DNA of 64,000 bases. Source: Carex sylvatica. Taxonomy: Eukaryota > Streptophyta > Magnoliopsida > Poales > Cyperaceae. The notes under the pieces were generated by a model. That model was given only the letters and a program-made list of their open reading frames with translations. It did no database searches and was not told where the DNA came from. The DNA lies in NCBI GenBank assembly GCA_964058845.1, contig CAXKVR010000105.1, positions 124,001 to 188,000 of the forward strand, in the 5' to 3' direction. A program made the translations under genes and the position numbers. Positions 47,219 to 58,736 of this stretch are shown piece after piece (position 1 is the first letter of the stretch; each line of letters opens with the position of its first letter).

Positions 47219-50200
47219 TTACGAAAGCACATTAAAAGCCTGTGCCCCCTTGGCAACTTTTATGAAGACGTCTTCTAGAGTTGTGTCAGCCAAACCCCAT
47301 GCGTATATCGTAAACCGGCTCTTGGCCTTCTCCACTGCCTGGAAAACATCTGAAATTCTCACCTCCTGTTTTGGTATTTCAAACTTTTGTGTGCCAGATA
47401 TGTGGTAAATCCTGTTTGCATTTGGGGAGAGATGACGCACTAGGGTTTCTACTTCCTGTTCCTTCTCTGCTGAGGTAGTCACAGTGAACACATATGACCC
47501 TCCATACCTTCCCTTCAACTGTTATTATATTATACAAGTCAAATTTGTCATGTATTATTATCTACATTGGAAGAAAAAACAAAAGACCAGAAAGTACCTC
47601 CTTAGGGTTGCCTAAACATTGGAAGCTTCCGTCCACAAAAATACCCAGCCGGTCACATAATACCTCTGCCTCCTCCATTGAATGTGCTGAAACAAAATTG
47701 GAAAGTCAATGGCTGTAGTTCTGATTATATAAAAAAGTTTATTTATGACGAGAAACTAATGTACTTGTAAGAATAATAGCACGGTCTTTCTTGGCTCGCT
47801 TGACAACATTCCACAAATTGTTTCTTGAAGCGGGATCCAATCCCGTACTAGGCTCATCCATGTAAACAACCTAAAAAGGTGCAAGAAAAATGATCGTTAG
47901 CTCACAACTTAATAGTAAATTATGCTACTAAACCCAAATTAAGTGAGCCAGTGAATCTGAATTAAAGTGGGGCAGTATTGCACACCTTAGGGTCTCCAAT
48001 GAGAGAAATCGCAACACTGAGCCTTCTTTTCATGCCCCCACTATACGTCTTTGCTTGTTTATCCCCAACCCCACCATAGAATAAATTAACACTCTTCAGT
48101 GATTCTTCGACTGCCTATTTTTTTGAAAAAAAAAAGTTGTTTGCTAATTTAGTGTTTTCGAGAATTATGGACACTACACAAAAATAAATAATAAAATTTT
48201 ATGTAATAGCATTATGTGCAATGTACCTGCATTAGAGCATTGCCCTTAAGATTCTTGAGCCGGCCATAAAATAACAAATGTTCCCGTCCAGTCAAAGTTT
48301 CCCATAACAAACTAAATATTTAAGCGAAGAAAAAAAAATCATTAAATTTTTTGTCAACAACCATTAAAAGAAAGACTCAACTTCCTATCATTTTTATCAT
48401 CAGATGTAACTACGAGGGACGTAGGAAAAGTAAAGAAAGATAATTTGAAAGATAGATATGTAAGATTAGCAAATTAGCTTACTCATGTTGGGGGCAGACA
48501 CCCATGTTAGTGTAGATGCCATCCATGTCAGTCCTTATGTCCATTCCTTGTACAAATGCTGTACCTGATGTTGGCTTAATCAACCCTATCATCTGTTCAC
48601 ACCAAAAATAACCCTCCTATTTATTACCAAAATAACATTTACCTATATATGAACATACATGCACATTATATTTTGATTTTCCACAATTAACAATTATGTT
48701 AGAAGTCGAGAACTTGGCTACTGAAACAGGAGACTACTCAAAGAGTTAGTTCTGGACCTAATACCATATCGAGCAATCTCCATAGTACGGACCAATCCGC
48801 GTATTGATCCATACTATGCTATGGATATTGCGTATTGATCCGTACTATGGATCAATATCTTCATTTTCAAAGTTCAAACGGTCAATCTGAACCGTTCAAC
48901 ATGATCTCCATAATTTCCCTTTTTTAGAATTTGTTTACTATTTTCTAGATAGGTAGAGAATCACTAGTTTTGAATGGTCTAGAATTTTTAGATCAAATTG
49001 TAAAAATGTAAAATTTGATCTACAAGTACATTTTCATATGGAGATCATGTTGAATGGTTCAGATCAACTGTTTGGACTTTGAAAACAGAGAAATTGATCC
49101 ATAGTACTCATACCATATCTTCCATTGGAGGAAAAAAAAAATATCTATTTAATGTTTACATATTGAGAAAGGAAAGTACGAACCATATGGATGAAGGATG
49201 TCTTGCCAGCACCATTGGGGCCGAGCATTCCAAAACACTCACCCTGTGGCAGAGCAAGAGAGAGGCCCTCCACTGCCAGCTTGTCAGGGTTGCCATCCCG
49301 TCCTGGGTACATCTTTCTTAGGTTGTCAGATATCACCGCATAGTTGTTTATGTTTTCTTCCATCACCAGCTTCTCCACCAATTCCCTCTGCAATTCAGTT
49401 CATAATATTTTAGTCATGTCCATTCTATTGATCCCAACAACTTTTCCAGTTATCTTCAAACCAAGCAACTGACTACTATTCTCATCAAAATTAAAAGAGC
49501 AAAAATTGAAAAAAGGAGGAGACATCAAACATACCTCTTGAGTGACGTCAGGCTTGTTGTTGACATCAATGACAACTTTGGCAGAACCCTGGCGGTTGAA
49601 GCTAGTCGTCAACTGAAGCGATAGCGACCTGCTCAACTTCTTCTTCTTGAAGAAGTTCAAGAAAAAGAGAGGATCTTTACGTATGCTGCCTCCGAGAGAT
49701 GACACCTGGTCGAGGTAGAACGCCAGAGGAAGCAGCACCAACCACTCAAGCACCATAATGATCATCACATTTCTCATGCCGTTCTCTGAGCTGCTCAGAT
49801 CTCCCCATTTCATTCCTTTTGTGCCCCTGGCATTTCCGCTGAACGCATACTGCCCAAACTCGTACAAGCCCCGGTACAGAGAGAAGCCCGGCACCAGCTC
49901 CATCACTATAATCCAACCCTCTGTGTAGAAAATGTTGATTTTAAAGTTTAGAAGAAAAAATTGGCACTATTCCCAATCAACCAAGTACACAAAGTGATCA
50001 TCTCCTATTGTCTCGTTAATATGAACTTGAGAAATGATCTTACTTGGAAAAGATGGATCTTCCACAAAGAACCGCAAGAGAAATGCACCAAGTAAGCCAG
50101 CTCCAAACACGTAAATGTAGCCAATCACTGCACCACACAGTTCAAACATGTAACATTCCAACTAATGTTTTTTTTTTTTTGCCGTGAGATATATTTAGAG

Positions 50201-53127
50201 AGTTGCTAATTAGGCTGACCTGTGGCAGTTTTGACAGTTGAAAAGAAAGAAGCTACAAGAAAAGCCAAGGCGATCTGAAGATTAATGTAAATGAAATAGA
50301 ACACCACTTGTACGCTGTAGTCGTTTAATCTGAAGAAGTTCAATCCTGAAGGAAATCAAGAGATTACTCACCATTACATTAAATGTCTCAAAATCTTCAC
50401 AATAGTATGCATGACAAGGCTCATATATTTAAAAAAATAATAATAATAAATGAAAAATCAAAAGAAGAATACTACCTATTAGAGAGCCAAATACCACAAA
50501 GCAAATCATGTAGGCTATGGATAGCAATAGGAAGTACAAATAAGAAATCAACCAATAGGGGCCATCAGTTAATCCATGCATCTTCATCATTATCTTCAAT
50601 TTTTGTTGCTTCTCATACACCAAGTAAGTGAGTATAACCTTATAATACATGAGGAGATGAAGTATTAGTAAGAAACTATAAGATTACTAATTTGTGTAAT
50701 TTATGAATAGTATTTGTACTTACCGGAAAAAGCATCTGAACTACCCAAGTGAAGAACAAAGGACCCAGAAGAGAAGAGAAATCTAATCGAAATTTTGTTC
50801 CAACTTTGGGTGTCTCTTTGACAAATTCAAATTCCATGGTCACTCCAGCTCCTTTAAGAAACTTGAGAAATGCATTTGATGCCTAATATATGCAGGTGAC
50901 AAAAGCTAATTATTTCATTCTATGTTCATTATAAAAAGAAGAAGAAGAAAAAATTTGGAAGAACGAGCTATTATTTTTTATGCCTATTTACATTGGATTA
51001 GCATATCCATTTCAACATTGAACCGGACATACTGGTACTAATACAAGTACCATTATAGATAGCTTCTGGTGCTAGTAGTTCATTGTCAAACATGTATATT
51101 TCAACCAATTAATATTTCCTTGGATTGAGAAGTACTGATTATTTTCTTCATTATTTATAAGTCTTGATAAAACACAACCACAAAAAGGGGAGGATTGTGT
51201 GTACCACATTCAAAGAGCGCGGCACCCTCTGGAGAGCAATCTCAACATATGCTGTATTATTACTGTAGGTTGAGTTGTACCATATATCTAAGTTGAGGCC
51301 TTTCTCATCCGTATCTAAAAAGTCATAAGCTGGCAATGCACGATTGCAAAAGTTGTATCACCTTTAAAAGAGATTATGCAAATATACACTCTGTCAAAAA
51401 CATAACGTAAGATTGAGAGCATACCAGTAAGAAACTCGTTCAATTTTCTCTCATTATTGCTCTGCCGATAACCCCTAAATAGCTCATCATTTATTATCGA
51501 TGATGCATTGCGCCATAGCGGCAAGCCCTGAACACATACTACATCTGTACGTTTTTCAGAGGAAGCAATACAATTTAGTTTAAGCAAAATAGATGAAATA
51601 AAGGTTATTTGGTAAACCAGAGAATTATAACAAAAAGAGTACAACCAGACCTATAGTAAAGGACACCCCTTGGTAATTGATTGTAGCTTTGGTCGAAGAA
51701 GAATTAGAAAGGCAGGTTGGTTGAATGTAATAGAGAGGCCTTTCTGAGATAAATGCTGGCTCAATGTACTGATTGCCTCTAGTGTATGTGTCTGACCCCT
51801 GATAAAGAAAAAAGAATACAGCTATCAATTGAGAAATTTTGTGCTATATAAGCCTTAAATTAAAACAAGCTGCTCAGGTTGAGATTATTAAAGGAAAACT
51901 CACCGGTACAACTCGAGAAAAGAGAGTAATATAATCAGAGAAGTTGGGAGAAGAACTATCCATCACTGGAAATAGACTCCCTGCAAGAGCTGTCATCCAA
52001 CCAACAATAAAGAAATGAATCACTCACATCATATAAAGCTGAAAATTATAACAAATAACAAAAAGGACAAAAAACCAACAAAAATGAAAAAAAAAAAAAA
52101 TGATGAATTGAAAGCTAAGAAAACATACTTTGTGCAAGAGTCTGGTTTTGCCCAGTGAAAAGCACAGTGGCAGGACAAGAGCCAGAGAGCCGGCATGACG
52201 AGTCTGGCAAATCAGCAAATGGGAGATTCACATCTTGGGCCGCGCGGAACTGGGGCAAGGACACCTGCATCAGGGCAGGCCACTTGGAAGGGTTGGCTAT
52301 GGGGCAGCTGGCGACCTGGTCCAGGGTCGAGTACTGGGGCCCACAAACATTCTGGCACGTGCCATTGCCATTGACCGGGATGCACATGCAGCCGCACTGG
52401 TACTTGGGCTTGTCAATCTCTTTGTTGATCAAAGATTGCATGATTATCAGAAGGACGCATATTATGACTGGATATGCGACAATGCACGCGTTTGACTTTA
52501 CATTCCTCTTCTGTTCATCACAGATATTAGTTTATTAGTGTATAGTTATATTGCATGATTAAGCAAATTTGAGTAACTAATCACAGGGATTAGTTAATTT
52601 GTTATTGTAAAGTCACTGGAAATATTTTTTTTTCTTTGAGGGTGCACAAGCTAATATGTTGAATAGCATTGCCTCTTGGGTAGATCAGTGAATACTAAAT
52701 TAAGAAAGCAATCTCTTTCTTCTAGGAATCAAATAAAATAAAAAGGAGTTCAATGCAGTAGATAGATGTTGTAATGTACAAATTTGTTGGAAATTAGCTA
52801 AATTGATCTGAATTAGGATACAAAACCAGAGAATAAGACCTAAATGCTAGTTAATTATATACAAAAGGAGCTGAGCTTCTGCTTTCACCTAGAATTCGGG
52901 TCTTGAATAGAAACAAAAATATATAATGGGAACTAATGGAGAGAGAACAGAAGGGAAGAGACCTGAAAGATGAGATTCTTTCGGAGAAGAGCATTAGCCT
53001 GAGTTGAGAAGCTCGCGACGCCTCTCTCTCTTGCCACGTCACCACCTCCGTAGGGGGAGCGCAAAAGCCTCATGTCTGACGGCGATGGTGATGGCGTTGC
53101 CACCGGTACTGTACCTGATGCCTCCAT
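47219..53127 (-). CDS. ABCA-family half-size ABC transporter, copy 4 (18 exons, 985 aa)
   Basis: Exons: 53127-52963, 52510-52129, 51980-51904, 51798-51651, 51544-51425, 51329-51205, 50882-50724, 50638-50476, 50345-50220, 50127-50044, 49920-49535, 49387-49184, 48592-48483, 48311-48227, 48114-47986, 47870-47765, 47686-47598, 47518-47219. Phases close and no stop interrupts. The start [10 protein letters not shown] matches copy 3. The nucleotide-binding domain is canonical: [40 protein letters not shown]. The acceptor of exon 8 is AAG because of one extra T in the intron end. Exon 8 and the exon 16/intron 15 region are nearly identical to copy 2, although the C-terminus groups with copy 3. Intron 12 holds a MITE (48771-49109). 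A TATA word lies upstream. The role is as for copy 1. Confidence 0.91.
48771..49109. mobile_element. Hairpin MITE (core family, variant f) in intron 12 of ABCA copy 4
   Basis: The repeat ATACCATATC occurs on both sides (48761-48770 and 49110-49119). This is a 10-bp duplication, or 9 bp plus one matching base. The ends are GAGCAATCTCCATAGTACGG and, in reverse complement, GAGTACTATGGATCAATTTC. The core (ACGGTCAATCTGAACCGTTC) and its mirror match the family. The left arm carries extra local repeats of GTATTGATCC. The clean duplication places this family with the Mutator superfamily. Confidence 0.83.
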
Positions 53128-53300
53128 CACCACTCTCCCTCTCGCTTTCTTCACTCAATTCCTTTCCTATATACTATGATTTACTATGATTTTACAATTA
53201 TTCAAAGATAGATTGAATTGAAATTATGTAACTTGGAGAGGTAAACGAGACGAAGAAATGAGAGAAGGAGAACTGAGAATTAGCAAGAATTCAACTCCGT

Positions 53301-53310
53301 ATTATTTATA
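53301..53310 (-). promoter_or_regulatory. Candidate TATA box of ABCA copy 4
   Basis: TATAAATAAT on the coding strand lies about 175 bp upstream of the start, in a leader position shared with copy 3. Confidence 0.5.
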
Positions 53311-53329
53311 GTCCGTTATTCCTGCCCCC

Positions 53330-55490
53330 ACCCGGTCTCCTCCTCTCTTTCTGTTTCGCAATTTTTTGACCAAAGTAAAATTAAAAAGGGAAGTACCAAA
53401 AGTCCAAAACGTACCTTATTTGGGATAATTCCTCCTAAAAGCCAAGAATATAAAATGACAGATTTGCCCTTCTGATCCAGCGCTTCTTTTGAGCTTTTGA
53501 CCAAGACGGGCACGAGAATCCCAGATAAGCTAATTTTGCAATTACGATATATTTATTGGGTATGGATCTAAAATGTCCGAAACGAAACAATATCCATAAA
53601 TAAAAGTTGGGGTATTCTTTTTCATAAGCAGTAGGTTACAAACTGATTATGATTTATTCAAGGGACTTGTTTGTAAATTAGAACTATTTATAAATCATTG
53701 AGGGACTGTTTGTGGTCAAGTTTGAATTGTGTTCCTCTCCTTGTTACTTCGAAATTATAAACAGGCCTTCCGAGTAATTAAATATATTGACAAGTTTTGC
53801 GATTAAAATTTGAAAAATATTTCAATATTCAAAATTCCCAGGCTATTTTTTTACAAAGATTTAAATAACGTTTATCGCATCATAATTTTTATGCAACATA
53901 GTTTTTATGATCCGAAAACATCAATAGCATTTATTGCGTCATAGCATTTTTTATAAAAATTTAAATAACATTTATCGCGTCATATTGTACCGCTATAGCA
54001 TACTATAGGCTATGATCCGAAAACACTATAGCACTGCTATAGCACGCTATTTAAAATCCTAGTTTTTTTTTATAATTAAGACAAAATAAATTTCTTTCTT
54101 CATATATTTATTAGAATCATATTTTTAAATTTGATTTTAGTTAGTAATTTAACTAAAAAATTTCATATCAGCATTTGCAATTAATAATTGTAAGAATGTG
54201 GGAAAAAAAACTGCAAAGATATAAATACATATAGTTTCAAATTGAATTATAATGAATTATGAGGATAGAGATAGTTTCCAATTAATTAAGAAATAATTGT
54301 TAAATTTACTGATGTGCTAGAAAAAATCATATTTTATAATGGTGAAAATGAAGGTATTATGTGACTTCTGAGTTCTTAGGCCTTTAGTTAGTGTCACCGT
54401 CATACTAGACTAGTAGTTCATGCAATTCTTTTATATTTCATGTCACTATTACTGCGCACTAAATGCTAACTATTTAGTTTGAAATTTGAGTATGTTCACA
54501 TTTCCGTTTAGCATTGTCAAACTAGAAAAGGAGTATTCTGTTATCCAGCTCCTCTCCAATTTTATTGAGATCATTAAATTTATATTTGATTTATTTTATA
54601 AGTGCTAATAATATTATACCTTAAAATTTACTTAATTAGAGTTCTTGAAAGCATACAAATCTACTGTAGTAATATAATTTCGGGGGTACAAGTTCTTAGG
54701 AACACTTTTAAGTATCAAATGTTAACTTTTTTTTTTTTTAGACTAATAAAGTTGAGTTGGAATTATAAAGATAAATTGAATCTTAAATTTATGATAGAAA
54801 TAACTCTAGACAAATTTGTAGGCCTTTCGGCTTACCGCAATATTTAGGCCTACTTTAATCTCAAAAAAAAAAGGTTAGTTTAAATGCATGTTTGCAGAAA
54901 ATATATTGTGATGATATAATTCTTACATGTCATTACAGGACGAGCTATTTCATTAAATTTATGATAGAATTCGAGGTTAACATTTTAACAAACAGTTTTA
55001 ATTCATACAGTGCATGAGTTATATGCATTAATATTTATATTTTATTATCTATATGCTGCAGAATTAAAAGTTGTTTTGTCAAAATTTTCATACAAGTACT
55101 GATTAGTTCTCATAGTTTTTTATTTTTTTTTATAAAATGCCAGTTCTTTGTAAACCTAATTAAGTTAATTCACGGATACTTTGTAAACCCACCAGTGAGA
55201 TACTTTTACATAGTTTGAATTGTCTAATCTCAAATTATTAATTAATAGAATAGTAGATATTATTAAAATAAGTAGCAAGATTGATTAAAAAAAAAATTAT
55301 GTATTTCAGCAAAATTCATGCCATCAAAAATCCCAAAATGAAGACTGGCTGAAATCTTCCGGTGCTATGAAGGAAAACAACTCAATGGACCCTTAAACAA
55401 ATGAACATATATACAAGGTCAACCTTAGGGAACTTGTAAATTTCATTTGAAGACATAAATAGAGAGCGGAACGTGGCTTACGTGGGGCGA
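53330..55490. other. Upstream region of ABCA copy 4 and AT-rich intergenic DNA
   Basis: The part to about 53780 is homologous to the region upstream of copy 3 (40490-40660), through GGACTTGTTTGTAAA-like, TTGTTCCTCTC and GGCCTTCC words. At 53850-54060 a degenerate repeat recurs (AAATAACATTTATCGCGTCA, CTATGATCCGAAAACA and CTATAGCACGCTATTTAAAA), resembling decayed hAT termini. No gene is recognised. Confidence 0.5.
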
Positions 55491-55498
55491 ACCAAGCC

Positions 55499-55681
55499 CC
55501 GACATTTTTATTTTTAACTAAAAAAATATATATTATATTATAAATAATCAGGTTCCAGCTCAAATTTTAAAATGTTAATCACAAATATTATTTGCGGTTT
55601 CAAATTTTTAATCGAAACTGCAAATAATATTTGCGGTTCGATTTTTTTTTTTTTTGGAACCGCAAATATTATATGCGATTT

Positions 55682-55763
<82 letters not shown>

Positions 55764-57098
55764 GCAATAGAGTGAAGTTTCATACGAAAATTGGCTGACA
55801 TACAGTCTTGATATCTGACGATCTGTTTGGAGATTTTGTACGAAACTTCACAGCCTTGTTCTATGATGTCAAGACTGTATGTCGGTTACTTTTCACAATT
55901 TTTGGAGATGTTTTGCTATATTAAATAGAGGTTCAAAGTTGAGCTCATAATGCACTCCTTTAGTAGTTCGGGCAATTTTTGAGACCTGATATCTCACGAT
56001 CTGTTTAGAGATTTCGTACGAAACTTCACAGTCTTGTTCCATTATGTCAAGACTGTATGTCGGTCAACTTTCACAATATTTGGAGATGCTTTTCTATGTT
56101 AACCAGAGGTGCAAATTTGGGCTCATAATGCACTCCTTTAGTAGTTTGGTCAATTTTTGAGACCTAATATCTCACGATCTGTTTGGAGATTTTGTACGAA
56201 ACTTCACAGCCTTGTTCCATTATGTCAAGAATACATGTCGGTCAATTTTCAGGATTTTTAGAGATATTTTGCTATGTTAACCAAAGGTGCAAAATTGGAC
56301 TCAGAATGCACTCCTTTAGCAGTTCGAGTAATTTTTGACACCTGATATCTCACGATCTGTTTGGAGATTTAGTACGAAACTTCAAAAAGATCGTGAGATA
56401 TCAGGTCTCAAAAAATACCCGAACTGCTAAAGGAGTGCACACCTCTGGTTAACATAGCAAAACATCTCCAAAAATCGTGAAAATTGACCGACATGCATTC
56501 TTGACATAATGGAACAAGGCTATAAAGTTTCGTACAAAATCTCCAAACAGATCGTGAGATATCAGGTCTCAAAAATTAACCAAACTACTAAAGGAGTGCA
56601 TTCTGAGCCCAAATTTGCACCTCTTGCTAACATAGAAAAGCATCTCCAAATATTGTGAAAGTTGACCGACATACAATCTTGACATAATGGAACAAGGCTG
56701 TGAAGTTTCGTACGAAATCTCCAAACAGATCGTGAGATATCATGTCTCAAAAATTACCTAAACTGCTAAAGGAGTGCATTCTGAGCTCAACTTTGCACCT
56801 CTATTTAACATAGCAAAACATCTCAAAAAATTGTGAAAATTAACCGACATATAGTCTTGATATCATAGAACAAGGCTGTGAAGTTTCGTACAAAATCTCC
56901 AAACAGATCGTCAGATATCAAGACTGTATGTCGATCAATTTTCGTACGAAACTTCACTCAATTGCCAAAAAAAAAATAATAATAATAAAAATGAAACCGC
57001 ATATAATATTTGCGGTTTGGGCATTTTTAAAATTTCGACTAGAACCTAGTTATTTATAATATAATATTTATTTTTTTGAGTAAAAAAAAAAATGTCGG
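55499..57098. mobile_element. Foldback element E2 (1600 bp)
   Basis: The flanking 9-mers AACCAAGCC (55490-55498) and AACCAAACC (57099-57107) differ at one base. Both ends read CCGACATTTTT and the arms invert for more than 100 bp. Each arm carries AACCGCAAATATTATTTGCG-type palindromes. Next to the left arm is a (TA)n(T)n tract at 55683-55762. The interior is a large palindrome of 178-bp tandem units. No protein is seen; lysine-rich frames at the poly(T) tract are artefacts. Confidence 0.82.
55790..56960. repeat. 178-bp tandem repeats arranged as a giant palindrome inside E2
   Basis: The phrase GATCTGTTTGGAGATTTTGT (and variants) recurs at about 55820, 55998, 56176 and 56354, a constant period of 178 bp. 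After a centre near 56385 the units continue in the opposite orientation to about 56960. Each unit also carries TGCACTCCTTTAG and TATGTCAAGA phrases. The two halves differ by scattered substitutions, so the palindrome is not brand new. Confidence 0.85.
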
Positions 57099-57666
57099 AA
57101 CCAAACCTAACAAGCTGAAAAAGTGTGTGATAATGATATTTTCAAAAGTTTTATTAATGTTTAAAAAAAATATTAAATTTTAAAATCTACATCATGTTTG
57201 ATCAGACTTTAAGAATTATTAAAACCACAAATTTATTTTTCAGTTTTAGACCGTAAAACAGGAAATTTATTTATCGGTTTTCGAATTCCAATAAAGCTCA
57301 TGTGGATTAAGATTTCGTAAAATAATTGAAATTTTTGAGTTTTAATTCGGATCATTCAATTGAAATCTAATCAATCTGACTTGAGTTAAAAAATCACATA
57401 TTCCTTTAAATATTCGTACCAAAACAAATCGAATAGTACGGATTTAAATGTAAAATTTAATTAGTTTCGAGAATCTGAACTTATTGATTTGAGTCTTTGA
57501 GATGATATGCCTACAGATTGAATAGAGTAATATATCGAGAGATATTTTGTCAGTTGAGATGCCAATCGTACGCGCTAGTACATATACCAAGAATTTCTAT
57601 TATTTATATGAAGTCAAACAGAAGTTTGGGAATTCCATACTATTCGATTAATTAGTTTAATAAAAA

Positions 57667-58727
57667 GGAAAAATTTCTAACGTACCCATATAAACTTTTA
57701 AAATAGTCAACATTTTCATATAAACTTAACATTATTTCTTCTATTCCTTTTAAATATTTAAATTTTTATTTAAATAATTTAAAAATTAAATTAACTATTA
57801 TAACCTTTAATTTTAAATGGAGGTCTCCTGTTTTCTAATTGTCTTTCCTTCCCTCCTGTACTCCATCGCTTGCACAAACCTCGGACTATTCCTCTTATCC
57901 GTTATCATCTCAAGTAGCAACTCCTTCAAGAGCCGTACTTCCTTGACTACCTTATTGGCAATTTTTGCTGACTTAGCAGTTGCCTCAGCAGCCTCTTCTA
58001 TATTCTTGTATTTCACATTACGGTCTGGTAAATCTGGATGACTCCTTTTAGCATCTTCTTCAATCGAATATACCGGCAAATAAAACAATTTTAAACGAGG
58101 TGACTTAAAGAAACAAAAATGAATAATAAAATTCAATGGTCATGTAATTAAGGAGTAATGAAGAAAATAAGCAAGGATTGTAGAACGTGCTACACATAAC
58201 CAAGCATATTCAAATGGTCAGCAAAAAGGTAATGGATTCCAGACCATACATATCCGTTAATAGATCTCCAAATTAAAATCCCAGAGATAAAGCCCACCGG
58301 AGGATCTAAGATGAGTAGCAATATCTCCAAATTAAAGTCCGTTAATAAAGGTCCGTTAGCAGAGGCGAGGTGTAATGGTCTGACAACATGTACATGAGTA
58401 GCAAGAGGAGAATCTAATATCCCACTAGAGGAATTATTGGGTCTAATCGGCTGATAAACCCCATTACCAATTTTATATAAATTTACATATATTTACGCTC
58501 ATTGTTTGTACGGAGGACAGAAGGAAGAAGAGAGGAGAGAAGGGAGAAAATAAACAGGAGACCTCCATTTAACATTAAAGGTTATAATGGTCAATTTAAT
58601 TTTTTAAATAATTAAAGGGAATAGGAGAAAGAATGTTAAGTTTATATGGATATATTGGATATTATGGTGTTTTTATGGGTATATTGGCTATTTCAAAAGT
58701 TTCTATGGGCACACTAGAAATTTTCCG
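57667..58727. mobile_element. Mutator-like element with long TIRs and captured coding-like DNA (Pack-MULE candidate, 1061 bp)
   Basis: Perfect 9-bp duplications TAATAAAAA lie at 57658-57666 and 58728-58736. The terminal inverted repeats run 57667-57830 and 58555-58727. They start GGAAAAATTTCTAACGTACC and, in reverse complement, CGGAAAATTTCTAGTGTGCC, and end at GGAGGTCTCCTG. The right repeat contains a small extra internal duplication. The interior is less AT-rich than the flanks and encodes a protein-like frame unrelated to a transposase. The empty site is visible at 31848-31856. Confidence 0.85.
57813..58090 (-). CDS. Unrecognised protein-like frame carried by the Mutator-like element
   Basis: I do not recognise this with confidence. 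The frame (SIEEDAKRSHPDLPDRNVKY, then an Ala/Lys/Glu-rich helix ...EEAAEATAKSAKIANKVVKEV..., then LLKELLLEMI) has protein-like composition. It ends at a stop inside the left terminal repeat, so its last residues (ETSI) are element-derived. The YKNIEEAAEA...SA pattern loosely recalls the Ala-rich segment of plant IST1-like proteins; this is a guess. There is no ATG at its open 5' edge (58136), and the first internal Met is far into the frame. It is more likely a captured exon fragment than a complete gene. Confidence 0.35.
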
Positions 58728-58736
58728 TAATAAAAA

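Noticed and set aside
55538..55801. Lysine/isoleucine-tyrosine repeat frame
   Set aside because: It is a translation of the (TA)n(T)n tract inside the foldback element.
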